Assembly: GCF_002530675.1 (NCBI RefSeq)
Contig: NZ_PCMX01000053.1
Span: forward strand, 1 to 64,000
Reading direction: 5' to 3'
Length of the DNA stretch: 64,000 nt
Source of the DNA: Flavobacterium columnare NBRC 100251 = ATCC 23463
Lineage (GTDB): Bacteria > Bacteroidota > Bacteroidia > Flavobacteriales > Flavobacteriaceae
The notes below the pieces were generated by a model. The model saw nothing but the letters and a program-made list of their open reading frames with translations, was not told the DNA's origin and made no database searches. Position 1 is the stretch's first letter. Each line of letters opens with the position of its first letter. The position numbers and the translations under genes are program-made. Below, one piece after another: positions 18,930 through 27,789 of this stretch.

Positions 18930-19921
18930 TATTTAGAAATTTCTAACATGGCATTAATTGATTTTACGGCTTTTTTTCGTAAAATTTCATCTATTTCTAT
19001 GTTTGGTAATTCATACTTCATACATAAATAGAGCTTTTCTAGGGTGTTTAGTTTCATAAAAGCACATTCGCTACAATTACAATTCGCTTCATTAGCAGGA
19101 GCGGCAATAAACGTTTTGTTGGGAACTTCTTGTTTCATTTTATGAAGAATGCCTACTTCGGTAGCCACAATAAATGTATGGGCATTAGATGTTTTAACGT
19201 AATTTAATAAACCAGCAGTAGAGCCAATGTATTTTGCTACTTTTAATACATGAGCTTGTGATTCAGGATGAGCAATAATTTCTGCCTCTGGATTTTCTTT
19301 ATATAATTCTAAAATTTTGCCAATAGAAAAAGCTTCGTGTACTAAACAAGCGCCATCCCAAAGGAGCATATCGCGTCCTGTTTTTTTTATTAAATAAGCT
19401 CCTAAATTTTTATCGGGGGCAAAAATTATAGGCTTATCAAGAGGGATGGCGTTAATTATTTTTTCAGCATTTGATGAGGTACATACAATATCTGTTAAAG
19501 CTTTAATGCTTGCCGAAGTGTTTACATAGGAAATCACAATGTGATTAGGGTGTTGTTTTACAAACGGCTCAAAATCAGCAGTAGGACAAGAATCAGCTAA
19601 AGAACAGCCTGCTTTTAAATCGGGTAAAACTACTTTTTTGGTAGGATTTAAAATTTTAGCTGTTTCAGCCATGAAATGAACTCCAGCAAAAACAATTAAA
19701 TCAGCTGTTGTTTCCGCTGCTTGTTGCGCTAATGCAAGACTATCTCCTACAAAATCAGCTATATCTTGAATTTCTGGGCGTTGATAATAATGGGCTAAAA
19801 TGACAGCATTTTTTTCTTTGCGTAATGTGTTGATTTCTTCGATATAATTAATATCTTGTTTTCCTAGTTTTAAATAACCATTATCAATTAAATTTTTTTT
19901 GGCAATTTCTAAATCGTTCAT
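18929..19921 (-). CDS. nadA: Quinolinate synthase A
   Basis: 330 residues. Condenses iminoaspartate with dihydroxyacetone phosphate to quinolinate on a 4Fe-4S cluster. Conserved pieces: [35 protein letters not shown], the cluster cysteines in [12 protein letters not shown] and near [14 protein letters not shown], and HPESQAHV. Lies directly upstream of nadB in a two-gene NAD operon; nadC is not in the window. TAGCTTTG on the minus strand (19938-19945) is a good -7 box about 16 bases from the start. Confidence 0.96.
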   Translation of the reverse strand: MNDLEIAKKNLIDNGYLKLGKQDINYIEEINTLRKEKNAVILAHYYQRPEIQDIADFVGDSLALAQQAAETTADLIVFAGVHFMAETAKILNPTKKVVLPDLKAGCSLADSCPTADFEPFVKQHPNHIVISYVNTSASIKALTDIVCTSSNAEKIINAIPLDKPIIFAPDKNLGAYLIKKTGRDMLLWDGACLVHEAFSIGKILELYKENPEAEIIAHPESQAHVLKVAKYIGSTAGLLNYVKTSNAHTFIVATEVGILHKMKQEVPNKTFIAAPANEANCNCSECAFMKLNTLEKLYLCMKYELPNIEIDEILRKKAVKSINAMLEISK

Positions 19922-20041
19922 ACCTAAAAAGTTTGGACAAAGCTAGGGAGTAGATTAAAATAAAAATATGATAATTGTTAGTTTTATCAGAAAAAGAGGT
20001 TTTGTTAAGTGTGATTTTTGTCTTAATTTTACCCAAGAATT

Positions 20042-20683
20042 ATGAGAGATTTACCCAAACATCAAGGACTTAGAAATCAGTTAGTAAGCCTTTTGGAACA
20101 AAAAGGAATTACTGATAAAAATGTATTAGAGGCTATTAGGAAAATTCCAAGACATTTGTTTTTGAATTCTAGTTTTGAAGATTTTGCTTATCAAGATAAG
20201 GCCTTTCCTATTGGGGCAGGTCAAACTATTTCGCAACCTTATACTGTAGCTTTTCAATCAGAACTTTTACGGGTAAAAAAACATGATAAAATATTAGAAA
20301 TAGGTACAGGGAGTGGTTATCAAACTGCTGTGTTGTGTGCTATGGGGGCTAAAGTATATTCCGTAGAAAGGCAAAATGAATTGTATAGAACAACTTCTTT
20401 GTTGTTGCCTAAATTAGGAATATTGCCTAAGCATTTAACATTTGGCGATGGTTATAAGGGATTGCCTAATTTTGCTCCTTTTGATGGAATTATAGTTACG
20501 GCAGGGGCTCCATATATCCCTCAGCCTCTGATGGCGCAATTAAAAATTGGAGGGAGGTTAATCATACCTGTAGGAGAAAATGTTCAAATTATGACTATGC
20601 TAATTCGTAAAAATGAAACCCAGTTTGAAAAGCATGAATTTGGAGATTTTAGATTTGTACCACTTTTAGAGGATAAAAATTAA
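20042..20683 (+). CDS. pcm: Protein-L-isoaspartate O-methyltransferase
   Basis: 213 residues, normal. Methylates isoaspartyl residues in damaged proteins using S-adenosylmethionine. IPRHLFL, AFPIGAGQTISQPYTVAF, the SAM motif LEIGTGSGYQTAVL, and FDGIIVTAGAP are all family signatures. It is convergent with smpB, and its stop codon forms part of the shared terminator hairpin. Confidence 0.95.
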   Translation: MRDLPKHQGLRNQLVSLLEQKGITDKNVLEAIRKIPRHLFLNSSFEDFAYQDKAFPIGAGQTISQPYTVAFQSELLRVKKHDKILEIGTGSGYQTAVLCAMGAKVYSVERQNELYRTTSLLLPKLGILPKHLTFGDGYKGLPNFAPFDGIIVTAGAPYIPQPLMAQLKIGGRLIIPVGENVQIMTMLIRKNETQFEKHEFGDFRFVPLLEDKN

Positions 20684-20706
20684 GCCTATAAATTATTTAT
20701 AGGCTT
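20682..20706. terminator. Bidirectional terminator between pcm and smpB
   Basis: AAGCCTATAAA / TTTATAGGCTT make a perfect 11-base stem with a 3-base loop (20693-20695), T-rich on both strands. The pcm stop enters the left arm and the smpB stop codon is exactly the loop, so both genes end within the hairpin. Confidence 0.85.
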
Positions 20707-21148
20707 TTTTAATTCTGTCTAAATCACGCTTGTTATCACGGTCTTTTATGGTTTCTCGTTTGTCATAATTCTTCTTACCTCTACATAAGGCAATATCTAA
20801 TTTTGCGAGGCCTTTTTCACTCGTAAATAAGCGCAAAGGAATAATGGTTAAGCCTTTGTTTTGAACATCCTTTAAAAGTCCTCTTAATTCTTTTTTGTTT
20901 AAAAGAAGTTTTCGTTCGCTTTTAGCTCTATGGTTATAATGCGTTCCAAAAGCATATTCTTCTATCGTAGAATTAATAACAAATAACTCACTTCCATTAA
21001 ACTCACAAAAGCTTTCAGCAATTGAAGCTTTTCCTAATCGGATGGATTTAATTTCAGTACCGGTTAATACTATTCCAGCCGTGTACTTGTCAATTATTTC
21101 GTAATCAAACCTGGCTCTTTTGTTTAGTATGTTGACTGTTTTTTGCAT
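20693..21148 (-). CDS. smpB: SsrA-binding protein
   Basis: 151 residues. Binds tmRNA and carries it to stalled ribosomes for trans-translation. ILNKRARFDYEIIDKYTAGI, LTGTEIKSIRLGKASIAESF, HYNHRAKSERKLLL and the basic C-terminal tail (KNYDKRETIKDRDNKRDLDR) that enters the decoding site are all present. No tmRNA gene is recognisable in the window. Confidence 0.96.
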   Translation of the reverse strand: MQKTVNILNKRARFDYEIIDKYTAGIVLTGTEIKSIRLGKASIAESFCEFNGSELFVINSTIEEYAFGTHYNHRAKSERKLLLNKKELRGLLKDVQNKGLTIIPLRLFTSEKGLAKLDIALCRGKKNYDKRETIKDRDNKRDLDRIKKAYK

Positions 21149-21267
21149 AGGATTGCAAATTTATAAAAATTATTATGGATTAAAATTAATTTATAAGAAT
21201 GAGTAATTAGTTTTTTTAATTTTTTAATTATTATATTCGTAATTCAAACCAAAAAAAAATACTAAAA

Positions 21268-22779
21268 ATGAAAAAAAAGTTAATTAAAATTTGTTTTTTA
21301 TCTGTTATAGCTTTTACTTCTTGTGTTAATGATGATTCTTCCTCTCAAGAAGAGAATGTTGTAATTGCTGAAAATCAAAAAGAACCTTTGTCAAATAAAG
21401 AAATAAATGATAAGCTTCTTTTCCGTGTAAAAACGGGCGAACAGTTTAACTGGAATATGGCTACGGCACATGAAGTTTGGAGTGCAATTCAAAATGGAAA
21501 CAAAATTTGTACTATAGGTTTTGGAAATAATAAAAATGAATTTGATAGAAAAAAAACAACAAATCAAGCAGAACTACAAAATCAATTGCTTAAAATTATA
21601 GCTAAGTATGAAGAAAAAGAAATAGGAAAAATATTACTAAAAGAAGATCCTTACCTTAATCTTGTAGATGTTTATATTGAAAAACAAGAAACCATCATAG
21701 CCCTAAAAAGATTGGGGTACGTACGTTATGTTGAACCAGGAGATTTTAGAATAGAACCAGGATCAGATCCTACAAGTAAAGATTCTTCATCTTCGTCTGG
21801 ATGTGGGCTAGAAAGCGAAACAATTAGTTCAGGAGATTTTACAACAATTACACCTAATGCCAAAGTTCCTTGGGCATTTTATAATCACAATATACCTTCT
21901 GCATGGGGACACTCTACAGGTAGAGGAATTACGTTAGCTATTGTAGATACAGGAGCTTCTACTGTTAATTCATTACTAAATGCAAATTTTAACAATGGCG
22001 ATTCTTCAGGAAGAACAATTCAAAAATATGGCGTTTATGTAGATTCTATTTGGCCTTGGTCCACAGGATATGACGGAGCAAACGATAAATGTGGGCATGG
22101 TACAAGTATGTCCTCCGTGGCGGCCTCTCCTAGAAATGATAAAGGACAGCCCGTAGGAGTAGCATATAACTGTAACTTAATTACCTATAGAGCTGCTTCA
22201 AATGTTGTACTAGACGGTTACCAAGAGTTAGAAGCTGTTAAAAAAGCGTTTACAGATTTAGGAAACAACTCTTCTGTTCGTGTTATATCTATGTCAATGG
22301 GAAATATTATTTCTTCCAGTAAAATTGAAGACGGTATAAAATATGCTTATAGTAAAGGAAAATTAATTTTTTGTGCAGCTGGAACCTCTACCAATTTTAC
22401 CTCATCAGTTGGGGTTATCTTTCCAGCATGGATGCCTGAAACCGTTGCTGTTACTGGTTTAAGAGAGGCAAATGGTTATGAAGCATGTGATATTTGTCAT
22501 ACAGGAAATAAAGTTGAATTTGCTATTATGATGCAAAGAAGCAATACAGGAAATAAAATACCTGTAAATAGTTATTATGAAGGGCAAAGTGATTATGTAG
22601 GAGGTTCTTCTGTAGCTACGGCAACAACAGCTGGTATAGCAACCTTAATATGGGCTAAAAATCCTACTTGGACGAGAGATCAGGTTTTAAATAAGTTACG
22701 CCAATCTTCTGAATTTTATGGTAAGAAACATCCTGAATTTGGTTATGGTATGCCAGATGCTTTGAAAGCAGTTCAATAA
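21268..22779 (+). CDS. S8 (subtilisin-like) serine peptidase, lipoprotein
   Basis: 503 residues. Signal peptide with lipobox FTSC (Cys19), followed by a Ser/Asp/Glu-rich tether, a propeptide-like part to about 185 and the protease domain from about 200. Triad: Asp227 (AIVDTGAS), His277 (CGHGTSMSSVAA), Ser448 (GGSSVATA). The usual oxyanion-hole Asn (AGN) is replaced: the motif reads CAAGTST with Thr373. Likely anchored in the outer membrane or exposed outside. A diverged, broken relative lies at 29149-29958 and shares the same Thr. Substrate unknown. Confidence 0.88.
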   Translation: MKKKLIKICFLSVIAFTSCVNDDSSSQEENVVIAENQKEPLSNKEINDKLLFRVKTGEQFNWNMATAHEVWSAIQNGNKICTIGFGNNKNEFDRKKTTNQAELQNQLLKIIAKYEEKEIGKILLKEDPYLNLVDVYIEKQETIIALKRLGYVRYVEPGDFRIEPGSDPTSKDSSSSSGCGLESETISSGDFTTITPNAKVPWAFYNHNIPSAWGHSTGRGITLAIVDTGASTVNSLLNANFNNGDSSGRTIQKYGVYVDSIWPWSTGYDGANDKCGHGTSMSSVAASPRNDKGQPVGVAYNCNLITYRAASNVVLDGYQELEAVKKAFTDLGNNSSVRVISMSMGNIISSSKIEDGIKYAYSKGKLIFCAAGTSTNFTSSVGVIFPAWMPETVAVTGLREANGYEACDICHTGNKVEFAIMMQRSNTGNKIPVNSYYEGQSDYVGGSSVATATTAGIATLIWAKNPTWTRDQVLNKLRQSSEFYGKKHPEFGYGMPDALKAVQ

Positions 22780-22793
22780 TAAATAGTACTTAT

Positions 22794-22957
22794 CAAAGAG
22801 GTTGTCCGAAAAGGGAGCAATCTTTCGTTTCGACCAAAGGGAGGCTCGAATGAAGTGAGCAGGTGGAGCAAATCACATAACGCTGATAACGTCACTTCGA
22901 CGATAGGAAAAGTGACAGGCTAGACGTTGTGTTTTGACTTTTCAGACACCCTCTTTG
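22794..22957. repeat. Intergenic inverted-repeat (MITE-like) element, copy 2
   Basis: The 20-base ends (CAAAGAGGTTGTCCGAAAAG and CTTTTCAGACACCCTCTTTG) are inverted copies with three mismatches. Inside lie GACCAAAGGGA, AAATCACATAACGCTGATAA and GTCACTTCGAC...GTGAC hairpin parts, and GGCTAGACGTTG. No open frame and no clear target-site duplication. Parts match elements at 4702-4855 and 56379-56520. Confidence 0.65.
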
Positions 22958-23036
22958 TTTGTATAAGTATTAATAAAATTGGTTCTCCTAAAAGTAAAAA
23001 CAGTAACTTCGCAAGTTCTATTTTTATTGTAAGAAA

Positions 23037-23594
23037 ATGGCAAAAATTATTATACTCACTCCAATGGAGATTGAAAAGAAGAAAGTAGAAACGGCATTAT
23101 CGCAATTCTCTAACTTAACACATTCTTATCACATTGTTGTTTCTGGAATAGGGAGAGAAAGTACCGCAAAGACCCTAATGAATTTACCAGCCCATGATCT
23201 TTGTGTATTAATGGGCTTTGCAGCGATAGTAGGAAAAGAAAGCGAACTGCCTCCTTATCTAGCTCTGGGGAAACCTATCGAAATTACTAATGCCTCTTTG
23301 TATGGATACGAAGGAGGATTGTTTGAAAATGGAAAACCCATAGCGGTCAATCCTCAAACAAATTTACCGTGTTTGCATTCACTAACTTCAGATAAATTTG
23401 TTAGAACGACTAATCTAGCCGTTCAAACAGTGGTAAATATGGAGGATTACACTTTTATGTATTTAAAAAAGCCGCAGGATTTTATCATTCGAATTATCTC
23501 AGATTTTTTACCTCACGAAACCGAAATCGATTTTTTTGAAGAAGTAAAAGGAATACAATTTCTAGAAGCTGTAATAGAATTAGAAAAAATATGA
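23037..23594 (+). CDS. Nucleoside phosphorylase / nucleosidase-like protein
   Basis: 185 residues, shorter than usual MTA/SAH nucleosidases. It has the fold's opening strand (KIIILTPMEIEKKKVE), a VVSGIGRESTAKTL glycine loop, LMGFAAIV, and a VVNMEDYTFMYL segment placed like the substrate-binding Met-Glu of the family. This suggests a hydrolase of a nucleoside such as futalosine or methylthioadenosine, but the substrate is not decided. It stands alone between an intergenic repeat and a convergent permease gene. Confidence 0.6.
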   Translation: MAKIIILTPMEIEKKKVETALSQFSNLTHSYHIVVSGIGRESTAKTLMNLPAHDLCVLMGFAAIVGKESELPPYLALGKPIEITNASLYGYEGGLFENGKPIAVNPQTNLPCLHSLTSDKFVRTTNLAVQTVVNMEDYTFMYLKKPQDFIIRIISDFLPHETEIDFFEEVKGIQFLEAVIELEKI

Positions 23595-23654
23595 TAGTTA
23601 CCTAAGGTCAAAATCATCAGGTAAAATCAAATATATATTTTCTCATTAAAATTG

Positions 23655-23704
23655 AAAAGGCTCGTTTTTTATCCTAATAAAGGAGTATAAAAAACGAACC
23701 TTTT
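23655..23704. terminator. Bidirectional terminator
   Basis: AAAAGGCTCGTTTTTTAT and ATAAAAAACGAACCTTTT pair over 18 bases with one mismatch around a 14-base loop, between two convergent genes. Confidence 0.75.
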
Positions 23705-23727
23705 GTTATGTTTTAGAAAGCAGAAAA

Positions 23728-25179
23728 TTAATTGCTCGATGTTTTATCGTTTCGCAGCTTACTGTTTTTCTTGCCGTAAAAGAAATAAATTAATATGCCT
23801 ATTGCCAGCCATGCAAAGAGCCTAATCCAAGTACCTAGAGGTAAAGAAAACATCATTAACAAACAAGTAGCTATACCTAAAATAGGCACAAGAGGAACTA
23901 ACGGCGTCTTAAATGGTCTAGGTAAATTAGGTTCTTTTTTTCGTAAGATTAAAATACCTATACATACCATTACAAAAGCCAATAAAGTACCTATACTAGT
24001 CATTTCACCCACCACATGAATAGGAACTAATCCAGCAAACAAACTAATAAATACACATAACAAGATGTTTGATTTATAAGGAGTATGAAACTTAGGGTGC
24101 AATTGCGAAAACACCTTGGGTAACAAACCATCATTACTCATAGCATAAAAAACGCGTGATTGTCCTAATAAGTCGACTAAAATAACAGAAGTATATCCAA
24201 TTAGAATAGCCATAATTACGGCAGTAGCTAGCCATATATAAGGCGTTTTAGCAATGGCAATAGCCACAGGTGCGGCACTGTTTTTAAATTCTGTATAGTG
24301 GGCTAATCCAGTCATTACATAACCAAAAGCAATGAATAAAAGCGTACATACAATTAATGACCCTAAAATCCCAATTGGCATATTTTTTTGTGGGTTTTTA
24401 GTTTCTTGAGCCATCGTAGCAACGATGTCAAAACCTATAAAAACAAAGAAAATGACCCCAGCACCACGAAGTATTCCAGAAACACCAAATTCTCCAAAAG
24501 TCCCCGTATTAGCAGGGATAAACGGACTGTAGTTTGCTGGATTTATATATTGCCAACCTAAGCCAATAAATAACAATACGACACCTACTTTAAGGGTTAC
24601 AACAATAGCGTTAAATACCGCAGATCCTTTGGTTCCTCTGATAATAACAGCTGTAATCAATGCAATGATTAATACGGCCGGAAGGTTAATAAAACCGCGA
24701 ACAATTTCTCCATTTTGTCCTGTTGCAGTTTCAAATGGTGACATAATTAATTGGGGCGGGAGGTATATCCCAAATTTCTCTAAAAATTTGACCAAATATT
24801 GAGACCAACTAATACCTACTGTAGCTGCGCCTACAGAATATTCTAAGATCAAATCCCAACCAATTATCCAAGCAAATAACTCTCCTATGGTAGCATAAGC
24901 GTAAGTATAAGCACTACCAGAAACAGGCACCATCGAAGCAAATTCAGCATAACATAAGGCACTAAAAGCGCAACCTACCGCGGCAACAATAAAGGATAGG
25001 ATAACTGCGGGGCCTGTATTGTTAGCTGCGGCAATTCCAGTTAAAGAAAATAGACCAGCACCAATAATAACACCTATTCCAATCATGATTAAATTGAAAC
25101 CACCTAAGCTTCTTTTCAAACTATGGGTTCCCGTTGTGGCAGCCTCTTTTTGTAAGGCTTCTATAGATTTTTTTAGCAT
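23728..25179 (-). CDS. Amino acid permease (APC superfamily, cationic-type)
   Basis: 483 residues from ATG 25179; the frame is open 21 codons further but that leader is not family-like, and MLKKSIEALQKEA is a typical cytoplasmic N-terminus. About 12 membrane helices. IGVIIGAGLFSLTGIAAANNTGPAVILSF is split across the first helices; FVFIGFDIVATMAQETKNPQ and MPIGI are the signatures of the CAT/YfnA group. Imports an amino acid with protons; the exact substrate is unknown. Confidence 0.88.
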   Translation of the reverse strand: MLKKSIEALQKEAATTGTHSLKRSLGGFNLIMIGIGVIIGAGLFSLTGIAAANNTGPAVILSFIVAAVGCAFSALCYAEFASMVPVSGSAYTYAYATIGELFAWIIGWDLILEYSVGAATVGISWSQYLVKFLEKFGIYLPPQLIMSPFETATGQNGEIVRGFINLPAVLIIALITAVIIRGTKGSAVFNAIVVTLKVGVVLLFIGLGWQYINPANYSPFIPANTGTFGEFGVSGILRGAGVIFFVFIGFDIVATMAQETKNPQKNMPIGILGSLIVCTLLFIAFGYVMTGLAHYTEFKNSAAPVAIAIAKTPYIWLATAVIMAILIGYTSVILVDLLGQSRVFYAMSNDGLLPKVFSQLHPKFHTPYKSNILLCVFISLFAGLVPIHVVGEMTSIGTLLAFVMVCIGILILRKKEPNLPRPFKTPLVPLVPILGIATCLLMMFSLPLGTWIRLFAWLAIGILIYFFYGKKNSKLRNDKTSSN

Positions 25180-25456
25180 AAAAGTATATTTATAACAGCC
25201 CTTTGGACTGGATTTTTTTAAAACGAGGCAAAGGTAAGCCAACTAATTTTGAGTGCTTTAGAAACCAACTGATGAATATTCTGGAGTAAAGTGCTATAGG
25301 TTAGTGTTTTTCTTATGACTCGCTCATTAGTTGATAATAAGTTTGTAAATACCCCGCAACGTAATTTTTTTTACTAAAATGATGGTATGAACAAGATCAA
25401 AAAAATCAATACAATTGTATAGACTTCTTTAGACTGAATAAAAATTTTAAAAATCA

Positions 25457-25489
25457 TTTGGAAATTAAAAAAAATAATTACAAAATTTG
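25457..25489 (+). promoter_or_regulatory. Likely promoter of the short transcript before rtcB
   Basis: TTTG (25457-25460), 21 bases, then AAAATTTG (25482-25489), one base off the Bacteroidota -7 consensus TANNTTTG. Transcription would begin near 25496, about 30 bases before the small reading frame. Confidence 0.45.
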
Positions 25490-25526
25490 CGTCAGAAAAT
25501 TAGTAACAATTAAAAACGAAGAAAAA

Positions 25527-25610
25527 ATGTTTGTATTCAATGTAACACTTTTAGGTTATCAATCAGCGGGAGCTGGTGTAACTGCGCTTCGTGGTTTTAC
25601 TTTAAGTTAG
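25527..25610 (+). CDS. 27-residue small ORF in a short terminated transcript
   Basis: ATG 25527 to TAG 25610 encodes MFVFNVTLLGYQSAGAGVTA followed by LRGFTLS. It follows a purine-rich stretch (GAAGAAAAA), sits behind a plausible promoter, and is followed after 24 bases by a strong terminator, giving a predicted RNA of about 170 bases. It could be a small protein, a leader peptide controlling rtcB read-through, or a non-coding RNA with a chance frame. The composition, rich in Gly, Ala, Thr and Val, does not match a leader peptide family I know. Confidence 0.4.
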   Translation: MFVFNVTLLGYQSAGAGVTALRGFTLS

Positions 25611-25634
25611 ATTCAAAAAACTTCACTATATGTT

Positions 25635-25667
25635 AAAACCCGAAGACCTTTAGTTTCGGGTTTTTTT
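25635..25667 (+). terminator. Rho-independent terminator or attenuator before rtcB
   Basis: AAAACCCGAA (25635-25644) and TTCGGGTTTT (25655-25664) pair fully around a 10-base loop and run into a T-tract. It lies about 95 bases before the rtcB start, so it either ends a separate small gene or attenuates rtcB. Confidence 0.8.
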
Positions 25668-25759
25668 ATGCCTTAAAATTTCCCGATAACTTCAAAGTTT
25701 GATTTCAACCAAGTGCTCTAGCATTTGGAAGAGCAGTCTATTATTCAAAATTTAAATTT

Positions 25760-27151
25760 ATGGGAAATAAATTATCAGGGAGAGACCTAATCAAGATAGG
25801 GTTCCCTAAAAATAATGCCATCAATATAACCTTAGGGCAAATTAACAGATATCGCAAAAGAGAAAAAAAAGAAAGTATACTCACCGAAGCCAAAGAGGTT
25901 TTACTACACCCTGAAAAGTTCAAAAGTCATGGAACTTGGGGCAAAGTAGCCGAGGGATTAGTGAATCCAGTACAAGTAAAGTTCAACGAATTACGGAACA
26001 CACGAGCGCCATTTTCGATTTTTGGTGAAAACGAAATCGAAGAGCAAGCCAAGTTTCAATTGTATGATGCTTTGAAATTACCTGTTGCTGTACAAGGAGC
26101 CTTGATGCCAGATGCACATTCTGGTTACGGATTGCCTATAGGCGGTGTGTTAGCCACAGATAATGCAGTGATACCGTATGGGGTAGGAGTAGATATAGGT
26201 TGCCGAATGAGCTTGTCTATATTCGATTTACCCGCTTCGTATCTCAAAGGAAAAGAACATCAATGGCGAAAAATGCTGTTGGATAACACCAAGTTTGGAA
26301 TGTACGAAACACACAAAATCAAATCCGATCACGAAGTGTTTTCTCATCCTGCTTTTTCAAATATTCCTTTGGTAAAACAATTGTTAGATAAAGCATACAA
26401 GCAATTGGGTACTTCGGGTGGAGGAAACCATTTTGTCGAAATAGGAATCGTAAAAATCGACACCCCTATGAACGAATGGAAATTAGACGTAGGCGAATAT
26501 GTAGCGGTTTTATCGCACAGTGGTTCCAGAGGTTTGGGGGCCAATATCGCAAAACATTATACCTATTTGGCTACTAAACAATGTCCGTTACCTAAAAATG
26601 TACAGCATTTGGCTTGGTTAGATATGAACACACACGACGGACAAGAATACTGGATGGCAATGAATTTAGCGGGCGAATATGCTAAGGCATGTCACGAAGA
26701 TATTCACAAACGTATTGCGAAAGCCATCGGGAAACGAGTGTTAGTAACCATCGAAAACCATCACAATTTTGCTTGGAAAGAAATGGTAAACGGACAAGAA
26801 TGTATTGTACATCGCAAAGGCGCAACACCTGCAGCCAAGGGCGAACTAGGAATTATTCCGGGTTCGATGACAGCACCTGGTTTTATTGTACGAGGCAAAG
26901 GAAATGAAAGTAGCCTGAATTCTGCTTCGCACGGTGCAGGACGATTGCATTCTAGAGCCAAGTGTAAAGTCAAGTTCACCCAAAGCGATATCAAAAAAGT
27001 TTTAAAAGACAAGGAAGTCGATTTGATTGGTGGTAGTATCGATGAAGCACCTATGGCGTATAAAGACATCCATAAAGTAATGGCGCTTCAAGAAGAATTA
27101 GTAGAAGTATTGGGAACATTCACCCCAAAATTTGTGAGAATGGATAAATAA
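25760..27151 (+). CDS. rtcB: RtcB family RNA-splicing ligase
   Basis: 463 residues. Joins RNA ends bearing 2',3'-cyclic phosphate or 3'-phosphate to 5'-OH, using GTP and Mn. Metal and guanylylation residues are in place: MPDAHSGYG (Asp118, His120), GVDIGCRM (Asp145, Cys148), GGGNHFVE (His224), LSHSGSRG (His253), ENHHNFA (His334), and SASHGAGR with His391 as the expected GMP-accepting histidine. An N-terminal extension (about 1-90, LSGRDLIKIGFPKNNA) precedes the core. First gene of a cluster with a zinc-ribbon protein and prfH; this pairing points to repair of cleaved ribosomal RNA rather than tRNA splicing. Confidence 0.94.
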   Translation: MGNKLSGRDLIKIGFPKNNAINITLGQINRYRKREKKESILTEAKEVLLHPEKFKSHGTWGKVAEGLVNPVQVKFNELRNTRAPFSIFGENEIEEQAKFQLYDALKLPVAVQGALMPDAHSGYGLPIGGVLATDNAVIPYGVGVDIGCRMSLSIFDLPASYLKGKEHQWRKMLLDNTKFGMYETHKIKSDHEVFSHPAFSNIPLVKQLLDKAYKQLGTSGGGNHFVEIGIVKIDTPMNEWKLDVGEYVAVLSHSGSRGLGANIAKHYTYLATKQCPLPKNVQHLAWLDMNTHDGQEYWMAMNLAGEYAKACHEDIHKRIAKAIGKRVLVTIENHHNFAWKEMVNGQECIVHRKGATPAAKGELGIIPGSMTAPGFIVRGKGNESSLNSASHGAGRLHSRAKCKVKFTQSDIKKVLKDKEVDLIGGSIDEAPMAYKDIHKVMALQEELVEVLGTFTPKFVRMDK

Positions 27152-27159
27152 GCTTTGTT

Positions 27160-27789
27160 ATGGAAAGGTTTGAGGATAAAAATATAAGATTAGGTAAATT
27201 CAATGATTTCATTGATGTCGTTTGTCCAAATTGCAATCAGAAAGCAGCTGTAAAAATCAAGAATGAATTAGAATCTTGTCCTAATTGTGGAAAACACAAT
27301 TGCGAAAGCAAAAGGGTTTTTGAATGTAAACATTGTTATTACAGTTTCTCTAAAAAGAAAACAATTTTTGAGCCCTACGCTAAGGTATATTGTTCAAATT
27401 GTTCTGAAAAGTACGAAGTAAAAGGAGTTCAAACGACTAAACAGGTAAGCGAAATAAAAGTTAAATGTCCACATTGTAATCATAGCGAAACTGTGAAAGC
27501 AAAACTTAAAGAAGTAGAGTTTGAATTTAAATTCGATATTGAAGGAGTAAGAGACCCTTTTTATAATTGCAGCTTATGGTACCAACAAGAATTTAAACAG
27601 AATGTTTTTTGGGCTTTAAATAATGATCACATTAATTACTTAGAAAGATATATTGAGGCTGATTTAAGAGAGCGCAACTCAAAATACAATGGAGGTCAAA
27701 CGTTAGTAGCGCGATTACCAAAGTTTGTCAAAGAAGCAAAGAATAGAGACAAACTTTTAAAAATTATAGAAAAATGGAAACAAAAATAA
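27160..27789 (+). CDS. Multi-zinc-ribbon protein between rtcB and prfH
   Basis: 209 residues. Five Cys pairs are spaced as zinc knuckles: 22/25, 40/43 (with 48), 56/59, 78/81 and 103/106, giving about two to three zinc ribbons. A C-terminal domain (about 125-209) carries [31 protein letters not shown] and [20 protein letters not shown], as in TFIIB-type zinc ribbon proteins of unknown function in many bacteria. It starts 8 bases after rtcB and overlaps prfH by 16 bases, so it is translated with both. Binding RNA or the ribosome is a reasonable guess from the zinc ribbons and the neighbours, not shown. Confidence 0.75.
   Translation: MERFEDKNIRLGKFNDFIDVVCPNCNQKAAVKIKNELESCPNCGKHNCESKRVFECKHCYYSFSKKKTIFEPYAKVYCSNCSEKYEVKGVQTTKQVSEIKVKCPHCNHSETVKAKLKEVEFEFKFDIEGVRDPFYNCSLWYQQEFKQNVFWALNNDHINYLERYIEADLRERNSKYNGGQTLVARLPKFVKEAKNRDKLLKIIEKWKQK

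Noticed and set aside
22794-22957. Insertion sequence at the inverted-repeat element
   Set aside because: Terminal inverted repeats are present, but there is no transposase frame and no clear target duplication, so I call it a repeat element only.
26689-27069. Alternative frames within rtcB (72 and 102 codons)
   Set aside because: Shadows of the RtcB catalytic core, which is intact in the main frame.
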